Below are positions 1 through 8,054 of a stretch of DNA of 25,003 nt, in pieces; within the stretch, counting starts at the first letter, position 1; the number at the start of each line of letters is the position of its first letter. The notes below the pieces were generated by a model that ran no database searches, was not told the DNA's origin, and was given only the letters and a program-made list of their open reading frames with translations. This DNA is from JAGQNK01 sp964573155 (GTDB lineage Bacteria; Patescibacteriota; Saccharimonadia; Saccharimonadales; JAGQNK01), in assembly GCA_964573155.1 (NCBI GenBank), contig CAZNIN010000010.1, positions 1 through 25,003 on the forward strand, in the 5' to 3' direction. The position numbers and the translations under genes were made by a program.

Positions 1-452
1 ACTAAGAGTGGGTCAATTTTCTGGTAGGAATCACTCACCTATGACCCAGAAAAGCGGCGGAGGATTGTCTCCAATGCATTGATAAAATCTAAAAATTAAA
101 AACACACACGTTTAAATCAAACACACATGGAATAAAGAAGTAAAATAAAACTTCTAAAACCATACATATTTCGCCGCAAGTGCACCAAGCAGGCTTTTCC
201 CGAGTCATCCAGAACGCCTCTTGGTACACGAGCGGCGTTTAAAATTCATGACAAGTTTAAAACCTCGCGGGCCTAATACGCGCAGTTTCATGCAAAGTAA
301 TATATTTTACGACACGGCATGTAACGTCTAGTTGGGTGATATTTTCTGCAAGGCACGAAATATGCACATTATTGGTCACGGTTGTATGGGCGTTGTGTAT
401 GAAACCGTGAAATGATACGCTTAAGGTATAAGTTTGAGGGAAAATATCAACA
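1..452. other. Gene-free, AT-rich, inverted-repeat-rich region upstream of parA
   Basis: No open reading frame with a credible start was found on either strand, and no tRNA-like or other RNA family was recognised. The stretch 75-175 is very AT-rich. Several inverted repeats are visible: TTTTCTGG at 17-24 with CCAGAAAA at 46-53 (overlapped by a competing GGGTCA/TGACCC pair at 10-15 and 42-47), AACGCC at 213-218 with GGCGTT at 234-239, an imperfect hairpin at 260-288 built on CGCG/CGCG, and TCACGGTT/AACCGTGA just before parA. The 7-mer GTTTAAA occurs three times (110, 237, 255), and AAACACACA occurs twice (100, 119). Sites one base off the DnaA box consensus occur near 361 and 395, but no exact box was seen. 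Position before parAB makes an origin or centromere-like role possible, but this is inference. Confidence 0.4.
376..410. promoter_or_regulatory. Inverted repeat upstream of parA (candidate operator or ParB site)
   Basis: TCACGGTT at 376-383 is matched exactly by AACCGTGA at 403-410, with a 19-base spacer. Read on the minus strand, the right arm begins TTTCACGG, whose TTTCACG matches half of the classical parS palindrome (TGTTTCACGTGAAACA), but the other half does not match. A possible -10 element, TATAAG at 427-432, lies just downstream and a GAGGG ribosome-binding site lies at 436-440. The position fits an operator for parAB autoregulation or a divergent ParB-binding site. Confidence 0.4.
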
Positions 453-1205
453 GTGTCACATATTATTGCTATCCTAAATCAAAAGGGTGGTGTAGGTAAG
501 ACCACTACCGCCATAAATCTTGGCGCATACTTGGCGAAGGCCGGCAAGAGGGTTCTCATTATTGATTTTGATCCACAAGGAAATGCAACGAGTGGGTTGG
601 GCCTTGCTAAGGAAGCTGTCGAGACCACAAGTTATGACATACTATTCCGGTCAGGTGAGATCGCTACGGCAATACATGAGACTGACATACCAAAGTTGAA
701 TATTATTCCTACTAACGCAGGGCTTGCCGCCGCAGAAGTTGAGCTGGTCGATAAGCCATCTAGAGAGTTACTTTTGAAAAAGGCCATCACTGGCCTCGAT
801 TATGACTATGTGCTTATTGATTGTCCGCCGGCGTTAGGGCTACTGACGATCAATGCCTTATCGGCTGCTGATAAGTTGATTATTCCCGTGCAAGCAGAAT
901 ATTATGCTCTTGAAGGTCTGGGCCAACTACTGAGTGTTATGCAGCGCGTGAGGCAAGGCTTGAATAAAAATCTTGAACTAATGGGAGTTATAGTTACGAT
1001 GTATGACAGTCGGACGAGCCTTTCTGAACAAGTTTATGATGAGCTCAAGAAACACTTCGGCGACAAGTTATTTAAGACAATTATCCCACGAAATGTACGA
1101 TTGGCTGAAGCGCCAAGTTATGGCAAGCCGATATCAGAACACGACAAATGGTCTAAGGGTGCTAGATCGTACAAGCAACTGGCTAAGGAGGTGATAGGTA
1201 AATGA
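453..1205 (+). CDS. parA: Chromosome partitioning ATPase ParA (Soj family)
   Basis: ParA is a deviant Walker ATPase that dimerises on ATP, coats the nucleoid and moves ParB-bound origins. The 250-residue length is typical of the chromosomal Soj type without an N-terminal DNA-binding domain. The deviant Walker A motif KGGVGKTT is at residues 11-18 with both signature lysines (11 and 16). DFDPQGN (about 39-45) and the IDCPP Walker B-type segment follow. The start is GTG, because GAGGG at 436-440 precedes it and the conserved beta-strand IIAILNQKGG begins immediately. It overlaps parB by 4 bases (ATGA), indicating translational coupling. The upstream inverted repeat at 376-410 may be its operator. 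Identification is firm; the chromosomal role follows from the neighbouring parB and housekeeping genes. Confidence 0.95.
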   Translation: MSHIIAILNQKGGVGKTTTAINLGAYLAKAGKRVLIIDFDPQGNATSGLGLAKEAVETTSYDILFRSGEIATAIHETDIPKLNIIPTNAGLAAAEVELVDKPSRELLLKKAITGLDYDYVLIDCPPALGLLTINALSAADKLIIPVQAEYYALEGLGQLLSVMQRVRQGLNKNLELMGVIVTMYDSRTSLSEQVYDELKKHFGDKLFKTIIPRNVRLAEAPSYGKPISEHDKWSKGARSYKQLAKEVIGK

Positions 1206-2056
1206 GTAAAGGACTGGGAAAAGGCTTTGACGTTCTCATACCTACCGACTTTGATCAGACTATACTGACCGAAGATACCGAGCGAGTACAAAAGTTGTTC
1301 ATAAAGGATATCGTACCAAATCCTGAACAGCCGAGAGTTTACTTTGATAAGGTGGCACTGCAGGAACTAGCTGCATCGATAGAAAGATACGGTATATTGC
1401 AGCCGCTTATTGTGTCTCCCGAAGAGAACCACTACATTCTTGTAGCGGGCGAACGACGCTGGCGTGCCGCGCAAGTTGCTGGATTAAAGAAAGTGCCAGC
1501 GATCATTCGTGAGCGCGAAGAACTGGAGCAGCTAGAGATAGCACTTATAGAAAACGTCCAGCGCGTTGACTTGGCACCACTGGAACAGGCACTGTCTATT
1601 GAGAAACTTCACCAACAGTTCAATATGAGCTATCAGACAATAGCTGAAAGGCTCGGTAAAGCCCATTCGACTGTTCATAATATTGTGCGACTCCTGAATT
1701 TGCCATTAGCAGCGCGTGATGCATTGCAGAATGGAGACATAACTGAAGGTCATGCGCGTTCGATACTGGCGCTAAAAGGCGACGAAGATAAGCAGAACGA
1801 GCTTTTGAAGCAGATTATTAAACATGGGTGGACAGTGCGACAAGCTGAACAATTTGTTACAAGTTTGAAAAAAGGCGCTGAATCAAAAAAAGCTATCAAA
1901 GCAGTTGTGTCAGAAACGCCCGAAACGAAATTCCTTGGCAAGAAATTGAATACGAAAGTAACCGTCAAGCGAACTGCTAAAGGTGGCCGTCTGGAAATTC
2001 ACTACAAAAGCGATGATGAGCTGAATACACTGCTGAAACGATTCGATAGTATATAG
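1202..2056 (+). CDS. parB: Chromosome partitioning protein ParB (Spo0J/Noc family)
   Basis: ParB is a CTP-dependent DNA clamp that loads at parS sites and stimulates ParA. The 284-residue protein opens with the typical KGLGKGFD peptide, which in this family contacts ParA. It then has the N-terminal CTPase domain with the GERRWRA box (about residues 82-88) and the ENVQR-DL-P-EQA box (about 117-129). A helix-turn-helix region follows (about 140-165, YQTIAERLGKAHSTVHNIVRLL), and a short basic C-terminal dimerisation segment ends the protein. Its ATG lies inside the parA stop region (ATGA overlap), so it is probably made by reinitiation. Length and domain order are normal for the family. It converges on lepB, 26 bases away, with no clear terminator between them. 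Confidence 0.95.
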   Translation: MSKGLGKGFDVLIPTDFDQTILTEDTERVQKLFIKDIVPNPEQPRVYFDKVALQELAASIERYGILQPLIVSPEENHYILVAGERRWRAAQVAGLKKVPAIIREREELEQLEIALIENVQRVDLAPLEQALSIEKLHQQFNMSYQTIAERLGKAHSTVHNIVRLLNLPLAARDALQNGDITEGHARSILALKGDEDKQNELLKQIIKHGWTVRQAEQFVTSLKKGAESKKAIKAVVSETPETKFLGKKLNTKVTVKRTAKGGRLEIHYKSDDELNTLLKRFDSI

Positions 2057-2082
2057 ACAAACCAATAGAGTTCGTTGAAGAT

Positions 2083-2745
2083 CTAGAACGACTCGGCTTT
2101 ATTGATAGGAAAGATGCGATACGCAAGCGTGCCGACAATATCTGATGCCAGTACAGTACCGAACCTGCGTGAGTCGAGTGAATCAGGACGGTTATCTCCG
2201 GCAACAAATATTTCACCCTCAGGAACAGTGAGATCTACATTTATCTCTTCGTCGCTTTCGATAATCTCATAGTTCCCCTCAACGTCTGGGTTGAAACCGT
2301 CCGGATGCTCATTGTTGTATACCGTTATAGTATTATTGCGAACAACCACTCTTTCGCCGGGTAGGGCAATCACCCGCTTTATAAGTTGTTTGTCCTGTGT
2401 TGGGTCATACTGTTCAATGCCGTGCATAATAAATATGACGATTTCACCACGGGCTGGGATGAACGACTTGTCCGTAATCCGTGAGATTGTTCTCGGCAAC
2501 TTCCAGACAATGAGCCTGTCACGATTTTGCAAGGTTCTTTCCATGCTTGGCCCATCTACTTCGTACGACTGGAACACAAAAGCGGTCAGTAGGAGTGCTA
2601 CAATCGGGGCAGCAATGAGGATCAAGATGGTGGAAAATGCGCTCTTCCAGCTCTCGCGTTTGTGCGTTTTGCCGAAGTCTTGCTGCGGTGTAGGTGGCGG
2701 TGCAGTAGCATCCCCCGGCTGTTGGTATATTGGGTCTTGTTGCAT
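2083..2745 (-). CDS. lepB: Signal peptidase I
   Basis: This is a membrane-bound serine-lysine peptidase that removes signal peptides from exported proteins. The 220-residue protein has a Pro/Gln-rich cytosolic N-terminus, one membrane segment (about 37-58), and then the catalytic serine in DGPSMERTL (Ser67). The general-base lysine lies in KQLIKRVIALPGERV (Lys123). The C-terminal GDNRPDSLDSRRFG box follows at about residues 187-200. All three boxes are intact, so it should be active. It is divergent from the LCP gene with 120 bases between, where both promoters must lie. A small palindrome, TAACGTTA, sits directly before the start on the minus strand, and the ribosome-binding site is weak. 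Confidence 0.93.
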   Translation of the reverse strand: MQQDPIYQQPGDATAPPPTPQQDFGKTHKRESWKSAFSTILILIAAPIVALLLTAFVFQSYEVDGPSMERTLQNRDRLIVWKLPRTISRITDKSFIPARGEIVIFIMHGIEQYDPTQDKQLIKRVIALPGERVVVRNNTITVYNNEHPDGFNPDVEGNYEIIESDEEINVDLTVPEGEIFVAGDNRPDSLDSRRFGTVLASDIVGTLAYRIFPINKAESF

Positions 2746-2846
2746 ATAACGTTACTTGTTCAGACATTAACTATATCACTAAAGTAGTATGCGATTCCAT
2801 CCACAGGCTCGTATAAAACGATTTTACTTGGACGGAACATAGACGA

Positions 2847-2865
2847 TATACTGGTAGCTAGTTCT
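2847..2865 (+). promoter_or_regulatory. Putative promoter -10 with very short 5' UTR before the LCP gene
   Basis: TATACT at 2847-2852 ends 13 bases before the ATG at 2866. A weak -35 match, TTTACT at 2823-2828, lies 18 bases upstream. No Shine-Dalgarno sequence is visible, so a short-leader or leaderless transcript is likely. Confidence 0.45.
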
Positions 2866-4611
2866 ATGGACAATTTTCGAAGATACAGAGCTCGATCTGG
2901 TCATTCGTCATCGACTGATGGCTTCATTCGGGCATCTAGGCCACGCAAGACGCAACGAACACCTTCACTCAAACATGGCAACGCCTATAAGGCTGAGCAT
3001 TCGAGGATAGGTAATTTTCGTGCAACTGATGGATTCCACCCGGTAGATCTATCTTCCCGAAAGGTTGGACATACTTCTGGCGATGGTTTGCTCGAACGGC
3101 GACCAGTGCGCAAAGCTTCTGGCGAGATAAGGCTAAGTGAGGATGCTAAGAAAAATGGTAGACGGCGTCGTTTTGGACTGAGGCGCAAGGAACATGAGCG
3201 ACTCTCACGTATGCAACGTGTTAAGAAGTTCCTTATATTTAATCCGTTCAAGAAACAGAATTGGACCAAGCAGCGAGCGTTGGCGCATGCAATGCTAGCG
3301 ATATTCGTTATTGGTGGACTTTTTGGTGCAAGAGCGTGGTGGCTTGCGAATAAAATATTCCAGGGTGGCGGGGGCGCTGTTGCGATGCAGGATAATGTTG
3401 ATCCGTCTATGCTTCGCGGCGAAGGAGATGGTCGTGTGAACATACTTTTGCTGGGCCGGGGTGGCGAGGGTCATGAAGGCGCAGATTTGACGGACACGAT
3501 TGTTATCGCAAGTATCAACCCGATACAGAAAGAGGCAGCGCTTTTGAGTATTCCTCGCGATTTATATGTTCAAACAAGTGGCGGCAGCTACTCTAAGATA
3601 AACGCAGTATTTGCAAATGCCAAAAGTAACGCTTTGGCGAGTATGAGTTATAGCGACGGTAATCGTGTGGCAAAAGCGGAAGATGCTGGGTTCAAAGCTG
3701 TAGAAGACATCATCCAGTCCAAAATTGGTATACCAATCCACTATCACGGTGTCATTGACTTTGCGGGCTTCGCAAAAGCAATAGATACGGTGGGCGGCGT
3801 TGACGTGAATGTACCAGAATCTGCCACGGTGTATGAGCCGGGTATGTGGCTATTGGGCCAACATTATAATCTGAATGTACAGGCAGGACGAACTCACTTT
3901 AATGGTGTCAAAGCGCTTGCATATACTCGCTCACGCTACACCAGCTCTCGGGGCGACTTTGACCGATCAGAGCGTCAACGCTTGATATTGGTTGCGCTGA
4001 AAGACAAGATATTCAGCGCTGGTACGTATGGCAACCCCATCAAGATAAATCAGCTAATGGGTGATTTTGGTAACCATATTCGTACAAATCTTGGCCTGAA
4101 CGAGGTAAAACGCTTATACGAAATTGGCAGTGAAATTCCCAGCAACAAGATCGCTTCAGTGGGGCTTGCGGATGCTCCTAACGACTATGTAACTACCGGT
4201 ATGGTGCATGGACAGTCCGTGGTGTATCCAAAAGCAGGATTAGACAACTATAAAGAAATTCAGTTTTTCGTGAGGAATAGATTAAAAGACGGTTTCTTGG
4301 CACACGAAAACGCCACAGTGGCAATCTATAACGGAACGGATATTACTGGACTGGCAGGAAGAACTTCGGATGATTTGAAGTCTTACGGTTACAATATTAG
4401 TGATGTTGCCGACGCGCCTACCAAGGGCATCCAGAAGACCATAGTGGTGGACCTGAGGAATGGTGAGAAGAAATACACTAGACGTTATCTGGAGAATAGA
4501 TTCAGTACAACCGCCGTTACCCGAATGCCGGCAGACGCCAAGATAAATCCAGGGACGGCAGACTTTGTTATAATACTAGGTCAGAATGAACAAACTCGCC
4601 TCGCGAATTAA
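2866..4611 (+). CDS. LytR-CpsA-Psr (LCP) family cell-wall glycopolymer transferase
   Basis: LCP proteins attach teichoic acid-like or other glycopolymers from lipid carriers to peptidoglycan outside the membrane. The 581-residue protein has an unusually long basic, low-complexity cytosolic N-terminus (1-135). A single membrane helix follows (about 137-158), then the LCP catalytic domain (about 190-385). Seen there are the DTIVIASINP strand, the SIPRDLYV box (Arg231), KINAVFA, the ID-VGGVDVNVP box and the RYTSSRGDFDRSERQR segment, which carries the phosphate-binding arginines. A LytR_C-type domain ends the protein (about 487-578, from VAIYNGTDITGLAGR). The N-terminal tail holds loosely repeated TDGF/GDGL motifs. 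Its last 26 bases overlap the next gene. The substrate polymer cannot be told from sequence. Confidence 0.9.
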   Translation: MDNFRRYRARSGHSSSTDGFIRASRPRKTQRTPSLKHGNAYKAEHSRIGNFRATDGFHPVDLSSRKVGHTSGDGLLERRPVRKASGEIRLSEDAKKNGRRRRFGLRRKEHERLSRMQRVKKFLIFNPFKKQNWTKQRALAHAMLAIFVIGGLFGARAWWLANKIFQGGGGAVAMQDNVDPSMLRGEGDGRVNILLLGRGGEGHEGADLTDTIVIASINPIQKEAALLSIPRDLYVQTSGGSYSKINAVFANAKSNALASMSYSDGNRVAKAEDAGFKAVEDIIQSKIGIPIHYHGVIDFAGFAKAIDTVGGVDVNVPESATVYEPGMWLLGQHYNLNVQAGRTHFNGVKALAYTRSRYTSSRGDFDRSERQRLILVALKDKIFSAGTYGNPIKINQLMGDFGNHIRTNLGLNEVKRLYEIGSEIPSNKIASVGLADAPNDYVTTGMVHGQSVVYPKAGLDNYKEIQFFVRNRLKDGFLAHENATVAIYNGTDITGLAGRTSDDLKSYGYNISDVADAPTKGIQKTIVVDLRNGEKKYTRRYLENRFSTTAVTRMPADAKINPGTADFVIILGQNEQTRLAN

Positions 4612-5335
4612 GCCAAAAAGCGGCTTTGCTAATTTAGCTCATATTGGGCTGAATGCACTATTGCCCGCGCTACTTTATGTATTAGTGAGGATTGATTTTG
4701 CGCCACTTGCTGCTGCGTTGATTATTCTTAGTAAGTGGCGTATGTTTGCGGTGCGGCCCCGATACTGGCTGGCGAATATCCGTGCCAATGCAGTGGATAT
4801 CATGGTCGGCGTATCAGTAGTAGTATTCATGGCATCGACAAATATTGGTATGTGGCAGGTTGTTTGGGCGACCGCCTATGGTCTATGGTTGGTGTTATTG
4901 AAGCCGGGCTCTAGTACGCTCAAGGTCACCCTACAGGCTGGAGCAGGACAATTTGTAGCACTCACGGCATTGTTCCTGGTTTCCGGTGATATGCCCTTGT
5001 ATGCGTTGGTTATTGCCAGCTGGCTCGTGTGTTATTTATGTGCGCGACACTTCTTTTCTAGTTTTGACGAACCATATACCCAGTTATTTTCCCACTTGTG
5101 GGGCTATTTTGCGGCAGCTTTAGTATGGGTTTTGGGGCACTGGCTGCTGTTTTATAATGCGTTAGCGCAGCCAACCCTGTTGTTGGTGGTAATCGGCTAT
5201 GGTCTGGCGTCTATGTATTATCTTGATCAGACTGATCGCCTCTCCCCAGCTTGGCGTAGACAGTTTATACTAATGATGGTGGCTATTGTGGTGATTGTCC
5301 TGACGTTTTCCGATTGGGGTGACAAGGCGATTTAA
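4586..5335 (+). CDS. Orphan polytopic membrane protein
   Basis: I do not recognise a family. The 249-residue protein is strongly hydrophobic, with about seven or eight predicted membrane segments (near 21-45, 68-85, 90-105, 118-133, 136-153, 166-190, 194-211 and 226-243). Short charged loops separate them, including KPKSG at the N-terminus and a DQTDR loop near the C-terminus. No catalytic motif is obvious. Translation starts inside the end of the LCP gene (26-base overlap, start ATG, weak AGGTCAG upstream), so the two are almost certainly cotranscribed and coupled. The position between an LCP transferase and an HtrA protease suggests a role in the cell envelope, but that is inferred from context only. 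Confidence 0.75.
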   Translation: MNKLASRIKPKSGFANLAHIGLNALLPALLYVLVRIDFAPLAAALIILSKWRMFAVRPRYWLANIRANAVDIMVGVSVVVFMASTNIGMWQVVWATAYGLWLVLLKPGSSTLKVTLQAGAGQFVALTALFLVSGDMPLYALVIASWLVCYLCARHFFSSFDEPYTQLFSHLWGYFAAALVWVLGHWLLFYNALAQPTLLLVVIGYGLASMYYLDQTDRLSPAWRRQFILMMVAIVVIVLTFSDWGDKAI

Positions 5336-5378
5336 ATAGCGTAGCGATAGAGTGAGTGTAATGAGGGAGGGACTGCTT

Positions 5379-6575
5379 GTGGAGACAGAAGTAAAAAACG
5401 CGCCGCCGGCGCCAGAACAGCAAATACCGAAAAAACCACGTCGTTTAGCGCCATTGGGTATAGCTCTTCTCGTATTGGTCAGTGCAGCTTCCGGCTTCGT
5501 TGGCGGCTGGGCAGGCTCAAGAGTCGATGATCAGATAACGATTGACGACAGAACGAACCAGCAGATAATTTCCAACGAAAGCCAGCTATACAGCAAGTTA
5601 GCAGATGAAGTTGGACCAAGCGTAGTATCAGTGAATGTAACTACGAGAACCGGAGGCGGACGAGGTTTCTTTGATCTAGGGCCCTCTCAGGTACAGAGCG
5701 CTGGTACTGGATTTATTGTTAGCAAAGATGGATTGGTTGCGACAAACCGACATGTTGTGCAGGGCAGCGATACAGTTACTGTCACGCTTTCGGATGGTAC
5801 TGAACTAGAAGATGTCGAAAAAGTTGGTCAAACCAACGAAGGTGATCCGCTTGACATCGCTTTTTTGAAAATCAATGATGCCAAAGGCAAGGACCTCAAG
5901 CCTGTAAAGATAGGTGATTCCAGCAAAATGTCAGTTGGTGAAAAAGTACTGGCGATTGGTAACGCCCTCGGTCAATTCCAGAACACAGTTACGACTGGCA
6001 TAATTTCCGGTTACGGACGAGATGTGCAGGCGGCTGATGTTACCGGCATGAATGCTGAAACACTGCAGAATCTCTTCCAAACGGATGCGGCCATCAACCA
6101 AGGTAACTCAGGTGGCCCGTTGATAAATATGAACGGAGAGGTCATTGGCATAAATACAGCCGTGGCTGGTGACGGAGCAGAAAATATCGGTTTTGCGATT
6201 CCAATAAATGATGTAAAGGGGCTCATAGAGAGCGTCATAAAGGTAGGTAAACTTGAACGTCCGTATCTCGGCGTACGTTATGTATCACTTACTGATGACT
6301 ATGCTTTTGAGTTAGGCGTAGACACTAAGCGAGGTGCGTATATTGTGCCGGGTGATGCAGGCCAGTCACCAGTCATAAAGGGCAGCCCTGCGGATGAAGC
6401 GGGCTTAAAGCCTGAAGATATCATTACCAAAATAAATGGTCAGGAGATCAACGAACGTAATAGTCTGACTTCTTTGATCGGAAGGCATAGCGTCGGCGAA
6501 GAGGTGACGATCACTTACTTGCGTGACGGTAAAGAGCAGGAAACAACAACAAAACTCAAGGCAACGCCGAATTAA
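5379..6575 (+). CDS. htrA: HtrA/DegP-type S1C serine protease with PDZ domain
   Basis: This is an envelope quality-control protease anchored in the membrane with its catalytic domain outside. I place the start at GTG 5379, because AGGGAGG (5363-5369) lies 9 bases before it. The in-frame GTG at 5352 has no such site and would add nine residues. From 5379 the protein has 398 residues: a proline-rich cytosolic tail, one membrane helix (about 24-46), a trypsin-like domain and one PDZ domain (about 290-390). The catalytic triad is intact, with His125 in TNRHVVQ, Asp159 in DPLDIAF and Ser244 in QGNSGGPL. Only one PDZ domain is present, as in DegS and many Gram-positive HtrA proteins. It converges on prmC with 9 bases between them. 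Confidence 0.93.
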   Translation: METEVKNAPPAPEQQIPKKPRRLAPLGIALLVLVSAASGFVGGWAGSRVDDQITIDDRTNQQIISNESQLYSKLADEVGPSVVSVNVTTRTGGGRGFFDLGPSQVQSAGTGFIVSKDGLVATNRHVVQGSDTVTVTLSDGTELEDVEKVGQTNEGDPLDIAFLKINDAKGKDLKPVKIGDSSKMSVGEKVLAIGNALGQFQNTVTTGIISGYGRDVQAADVTGMNAETLQNLFQTDAAINQGNSGGPLINMNGEVIGINTAVAGDGAENIGFAIPINDVKGLIESVIKVGKLERPYLGVRYVSLTDDYAFELGVDTKRGAYIVPGDAGQSPVIKGSPADEAGLKPEDIITKINGQEINERNSLTSLIGRHSVGEEVTITYLRDGKEQETTTKLKATPN

Positions 6576-6584
6576 CTACTGCCA

Positions 6585-7442
6585 CTAAGTATAGCTTGAG
6601 GCGCCGTAAGCAACGCCTTGCTGGTGCCCACCCTGGAACACTTGAATGAAATCGTCGGCTTGTATTTGGCGGAAGCCATGACGAGCGGCGATAAATGCCA
6701 GTTGCTTGTGTTGTGGTGGCAGTGATTCGGTAAGGATGTAGCGTGGTTTTTCTGTGAAGCCAGCAGCTTGGGCGAATAATTTGCGGTACGGATCTAGACC
6801 ATCGGCGCCTCCAAATATCGCCAGGCGTGGTTCTTGCATGGCAGCAGGATTGATCTGATAGTCTTCTGGTACGTAGGGCAGGTTGGCTAGTGTGATGACA
6901 GATGTTCCAGGGGTGTCATTGATTGGTTCGAGCAAATCACCCTGCGCAAATTTTATAGCCACATGATGTTTAGCAGCATTTTTCTCAGCTACCGCAAGAC
7001 AGCCGGAATCAATATCTGTAGCAATAACTGTAGCTTTCGGTAACTCAAGTTTGGCAGTGATAGCCAAGGCGCCAGAACCAGTGCCTACATCTATAATCTC
7101 CATTCCGTCTTCAACACCGGGTAATTTTTTGAGTATATCAATCATCGTTTCAGACTCCGGTCGTGGCTCTAGCACGCGTCTGTCGACAAAGAATTCTCGG
7201 CCATAAAACTCTGTCTTGCCACGTATGTAAGCTAGAGGCACATGCTTGGCGCGTTCGGTTAGCTGTTTGTCTAGCTCGGCACGCGTCTCATCGGTAACGA
7301 CAGTGTCCAAGTGCGCCATTAACCAGCTGCGGTCTTGTTGCAGCATGTCGGCAAGAAGAACCTGGCTGTCCAGCCTGGCAGTGCCGATACCGGCGTTTTC
7401 CAGTTTGTCTTTGGCGTAGGCGAGCCAGACGCTTATCGTCAT
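6585..7442 (-). CDS. prmC: Release factor glutamine N5-methyltransferase PrmC (HemK)
   Basis: PrmC methylates the glutamine of the GGQ motif in release factors, using SAM. I chose ATG 7442 (285 residues), because MTISVWLAYAKDKL matches the usual N-terminal helix. The alternative GTG at 7487 adds 15 unconserved residues. Seen are the helical N-terminal substrate-binding domain, the PRPESE segment (RVLEPRPESETM), the SAM site DVGTGSGALAI and the catalytic box. The catalytic box reads ANLPYV instead of the canonical NPPY: Asn and Tyr are kept, and the first proline is leucine. Its substrate gene prfA lies close upstream on the same strand, but the pair is split by an opposite-strand gene (7599-8051). 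Confidence 0.92.
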   Translation of the reverse strand: MTISVWLAYAKDKLENAGIGTARLDSQVLLADMLQQDRSWLMAHLDTVVTDETRAELDKQLTERAKHVPLAYIRGKTEFYGREFFVDRRVLEPRPESETMIDILKKLPGVEDGMEIIDVGTGSGALAITAKLELPKATVIATDIDSGCLAVAEKNAAKHHVAIKFAQGDLLEPINDTPGTSVITLANLPYVPEDYQINPAAMQEPRLAIFGGADGLDPYRKLFAQAAGFTEKPRYILTESLPPQHKQLAFIAARHGFRQIQADDFIQVFQGGHQQGVAYGASSYT

Positions 7443-7524
7443 AAAAAGGGGATTCCTATCTGTTAGTAACGAGGATAATTGTAACACACCGCATAATTTA
7501 TTGGAGAAACATTAGAGCACTGGG

Positions 7525-7553
7525 TTGACAAAAACGCTAATGTTTGATATAAT
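7525..7553 (+). promoter_or_regulatory. Perfect sigma-70-type consensus promoter
   Basis: TTGACA at 7525-7530 and TATAAT at 7548-7553 are separated by exactly 17 bases, so both boxes and the spacing match the housekeeping consensus. Transcription should begin near 7560, giving a leader of about 39 bases with an AAGGA ribosome-binding site before the ATG at 7599. It is the best match to the consensus seen in the window. Confidence 0.85.
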
Positions 7554-7598
7554 AGTACTATACGTTCATTAAAACAAACAATACAAGGAAATATAATA

Positions 7599-8051
7599 AT
7601 GTCAGAAGCACAAACAAATCAACCAATACTAGATAACGAAGGCAACGATTTGCACCAAGAGGCCAAAGATATCTATGAGAGTCATGGCGCGGCTGTTGAA
7701 GATCAGCGTTACGCAGAAAATCACGACGCAGCAATACGCGCTGCGCGGGGTGCTATCGAGCAGGCTCTTGCCACCGATGACGAGCAAGATGCTGACACGC
7801 AGCTGGCTGCAACGAATATCAAATCAGGCTTGAATAAACAGCTTGATGAGGCGAGCCAACATTATGTAGTAGATGACATTAATGCTGTGCAAGAGTCAGT
7901 CGATGAAGGTCGTGAGCACTACGAGCTAAACAAAGAGGGCTATGAGCAGGCGGCTATTCAAGATGCAACAGCGGCTGGCCACGATATAAGCTTTGGCGGT
8001 GAGCACTACCCGGCGCAGCAGGCCGAGCAGCCAAAAGGACCTGAGGCGTAG
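7599..8051 (+). CDS. Orphan acidic hydrophilic protein, probably highly expressed
   Basis: I do not recognise a family. The 150-residue protein is rich in Asp, Glu, Gln, Ala and His, and it has no cysteine, no membrane segment and no signal peptide. It is probably helical with disordered ends, the last 15 residues being Gln/Pro/Glu-rich. The segment QLDEASQHYVVDDINAVQE and a repeated 'GxEHY/GREHY' pattern (EGREHYELN, GGEHYPAQ) are the only internal echoes. It has its own consensus promoter and a good ribosome-binding site, so abundant expression is expected. It sits on the plus strand inside an otherwise minus-strand block, parting prmC from prfA, and ends 3 bases from the end of prfA. A role as a small abundant stress or structural protein is a guess. 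Confidence 0.75.
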   Translation: MSEAQTNQPILDNEGNDLHQEAKDIYESHGAAVEDQRYAENHDAAIRAARGAIEQALATDDEQDADTQLAATNIKSGLNKQLDEASQHYVVDDINAVQESVDEGREHYELNKEGYEQAAIQDATAAGHDISFGGEHYPAQQAEQPKGPEA

Positions 8052-8054
8052 TCT

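Noticed and set aside
140..275. Open stretch of about 40 codons between two stops
   Set aside because: It has no ATG, GTG or TTG with a ribosome-binding site, and the peptide resembles no protein I know.
361..400. DnaA boxes
   Set aside because: The candidates (ATATGCACA and TGTGTATGA) are each one base off consensus and not clustered, so an origin call is not supported.
1..420. tmRNA, RNase P RNA or SRP RNA in the gene-free region, either strand
   Set aside because: None of the conserved cores of these RNAs could be found, and the stems seen do not match their layouts.
2291..2749. Long plus-strand frame opposite lepB
   Set aside because: It is an antisense shadow of the signal peptidase gene.
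5352..5378. Upstream GTG/ATG starts for the HtrA protease
   Set aside because: The strong AGGGAGG site lies downstream of them and is spaced for GTG 5379.
7443..7487. GTG start extending PrmC by 15 residues
   Set aside because: The extension is not part of the conserved N-terminal helix, and ATG 7442 fits the family.
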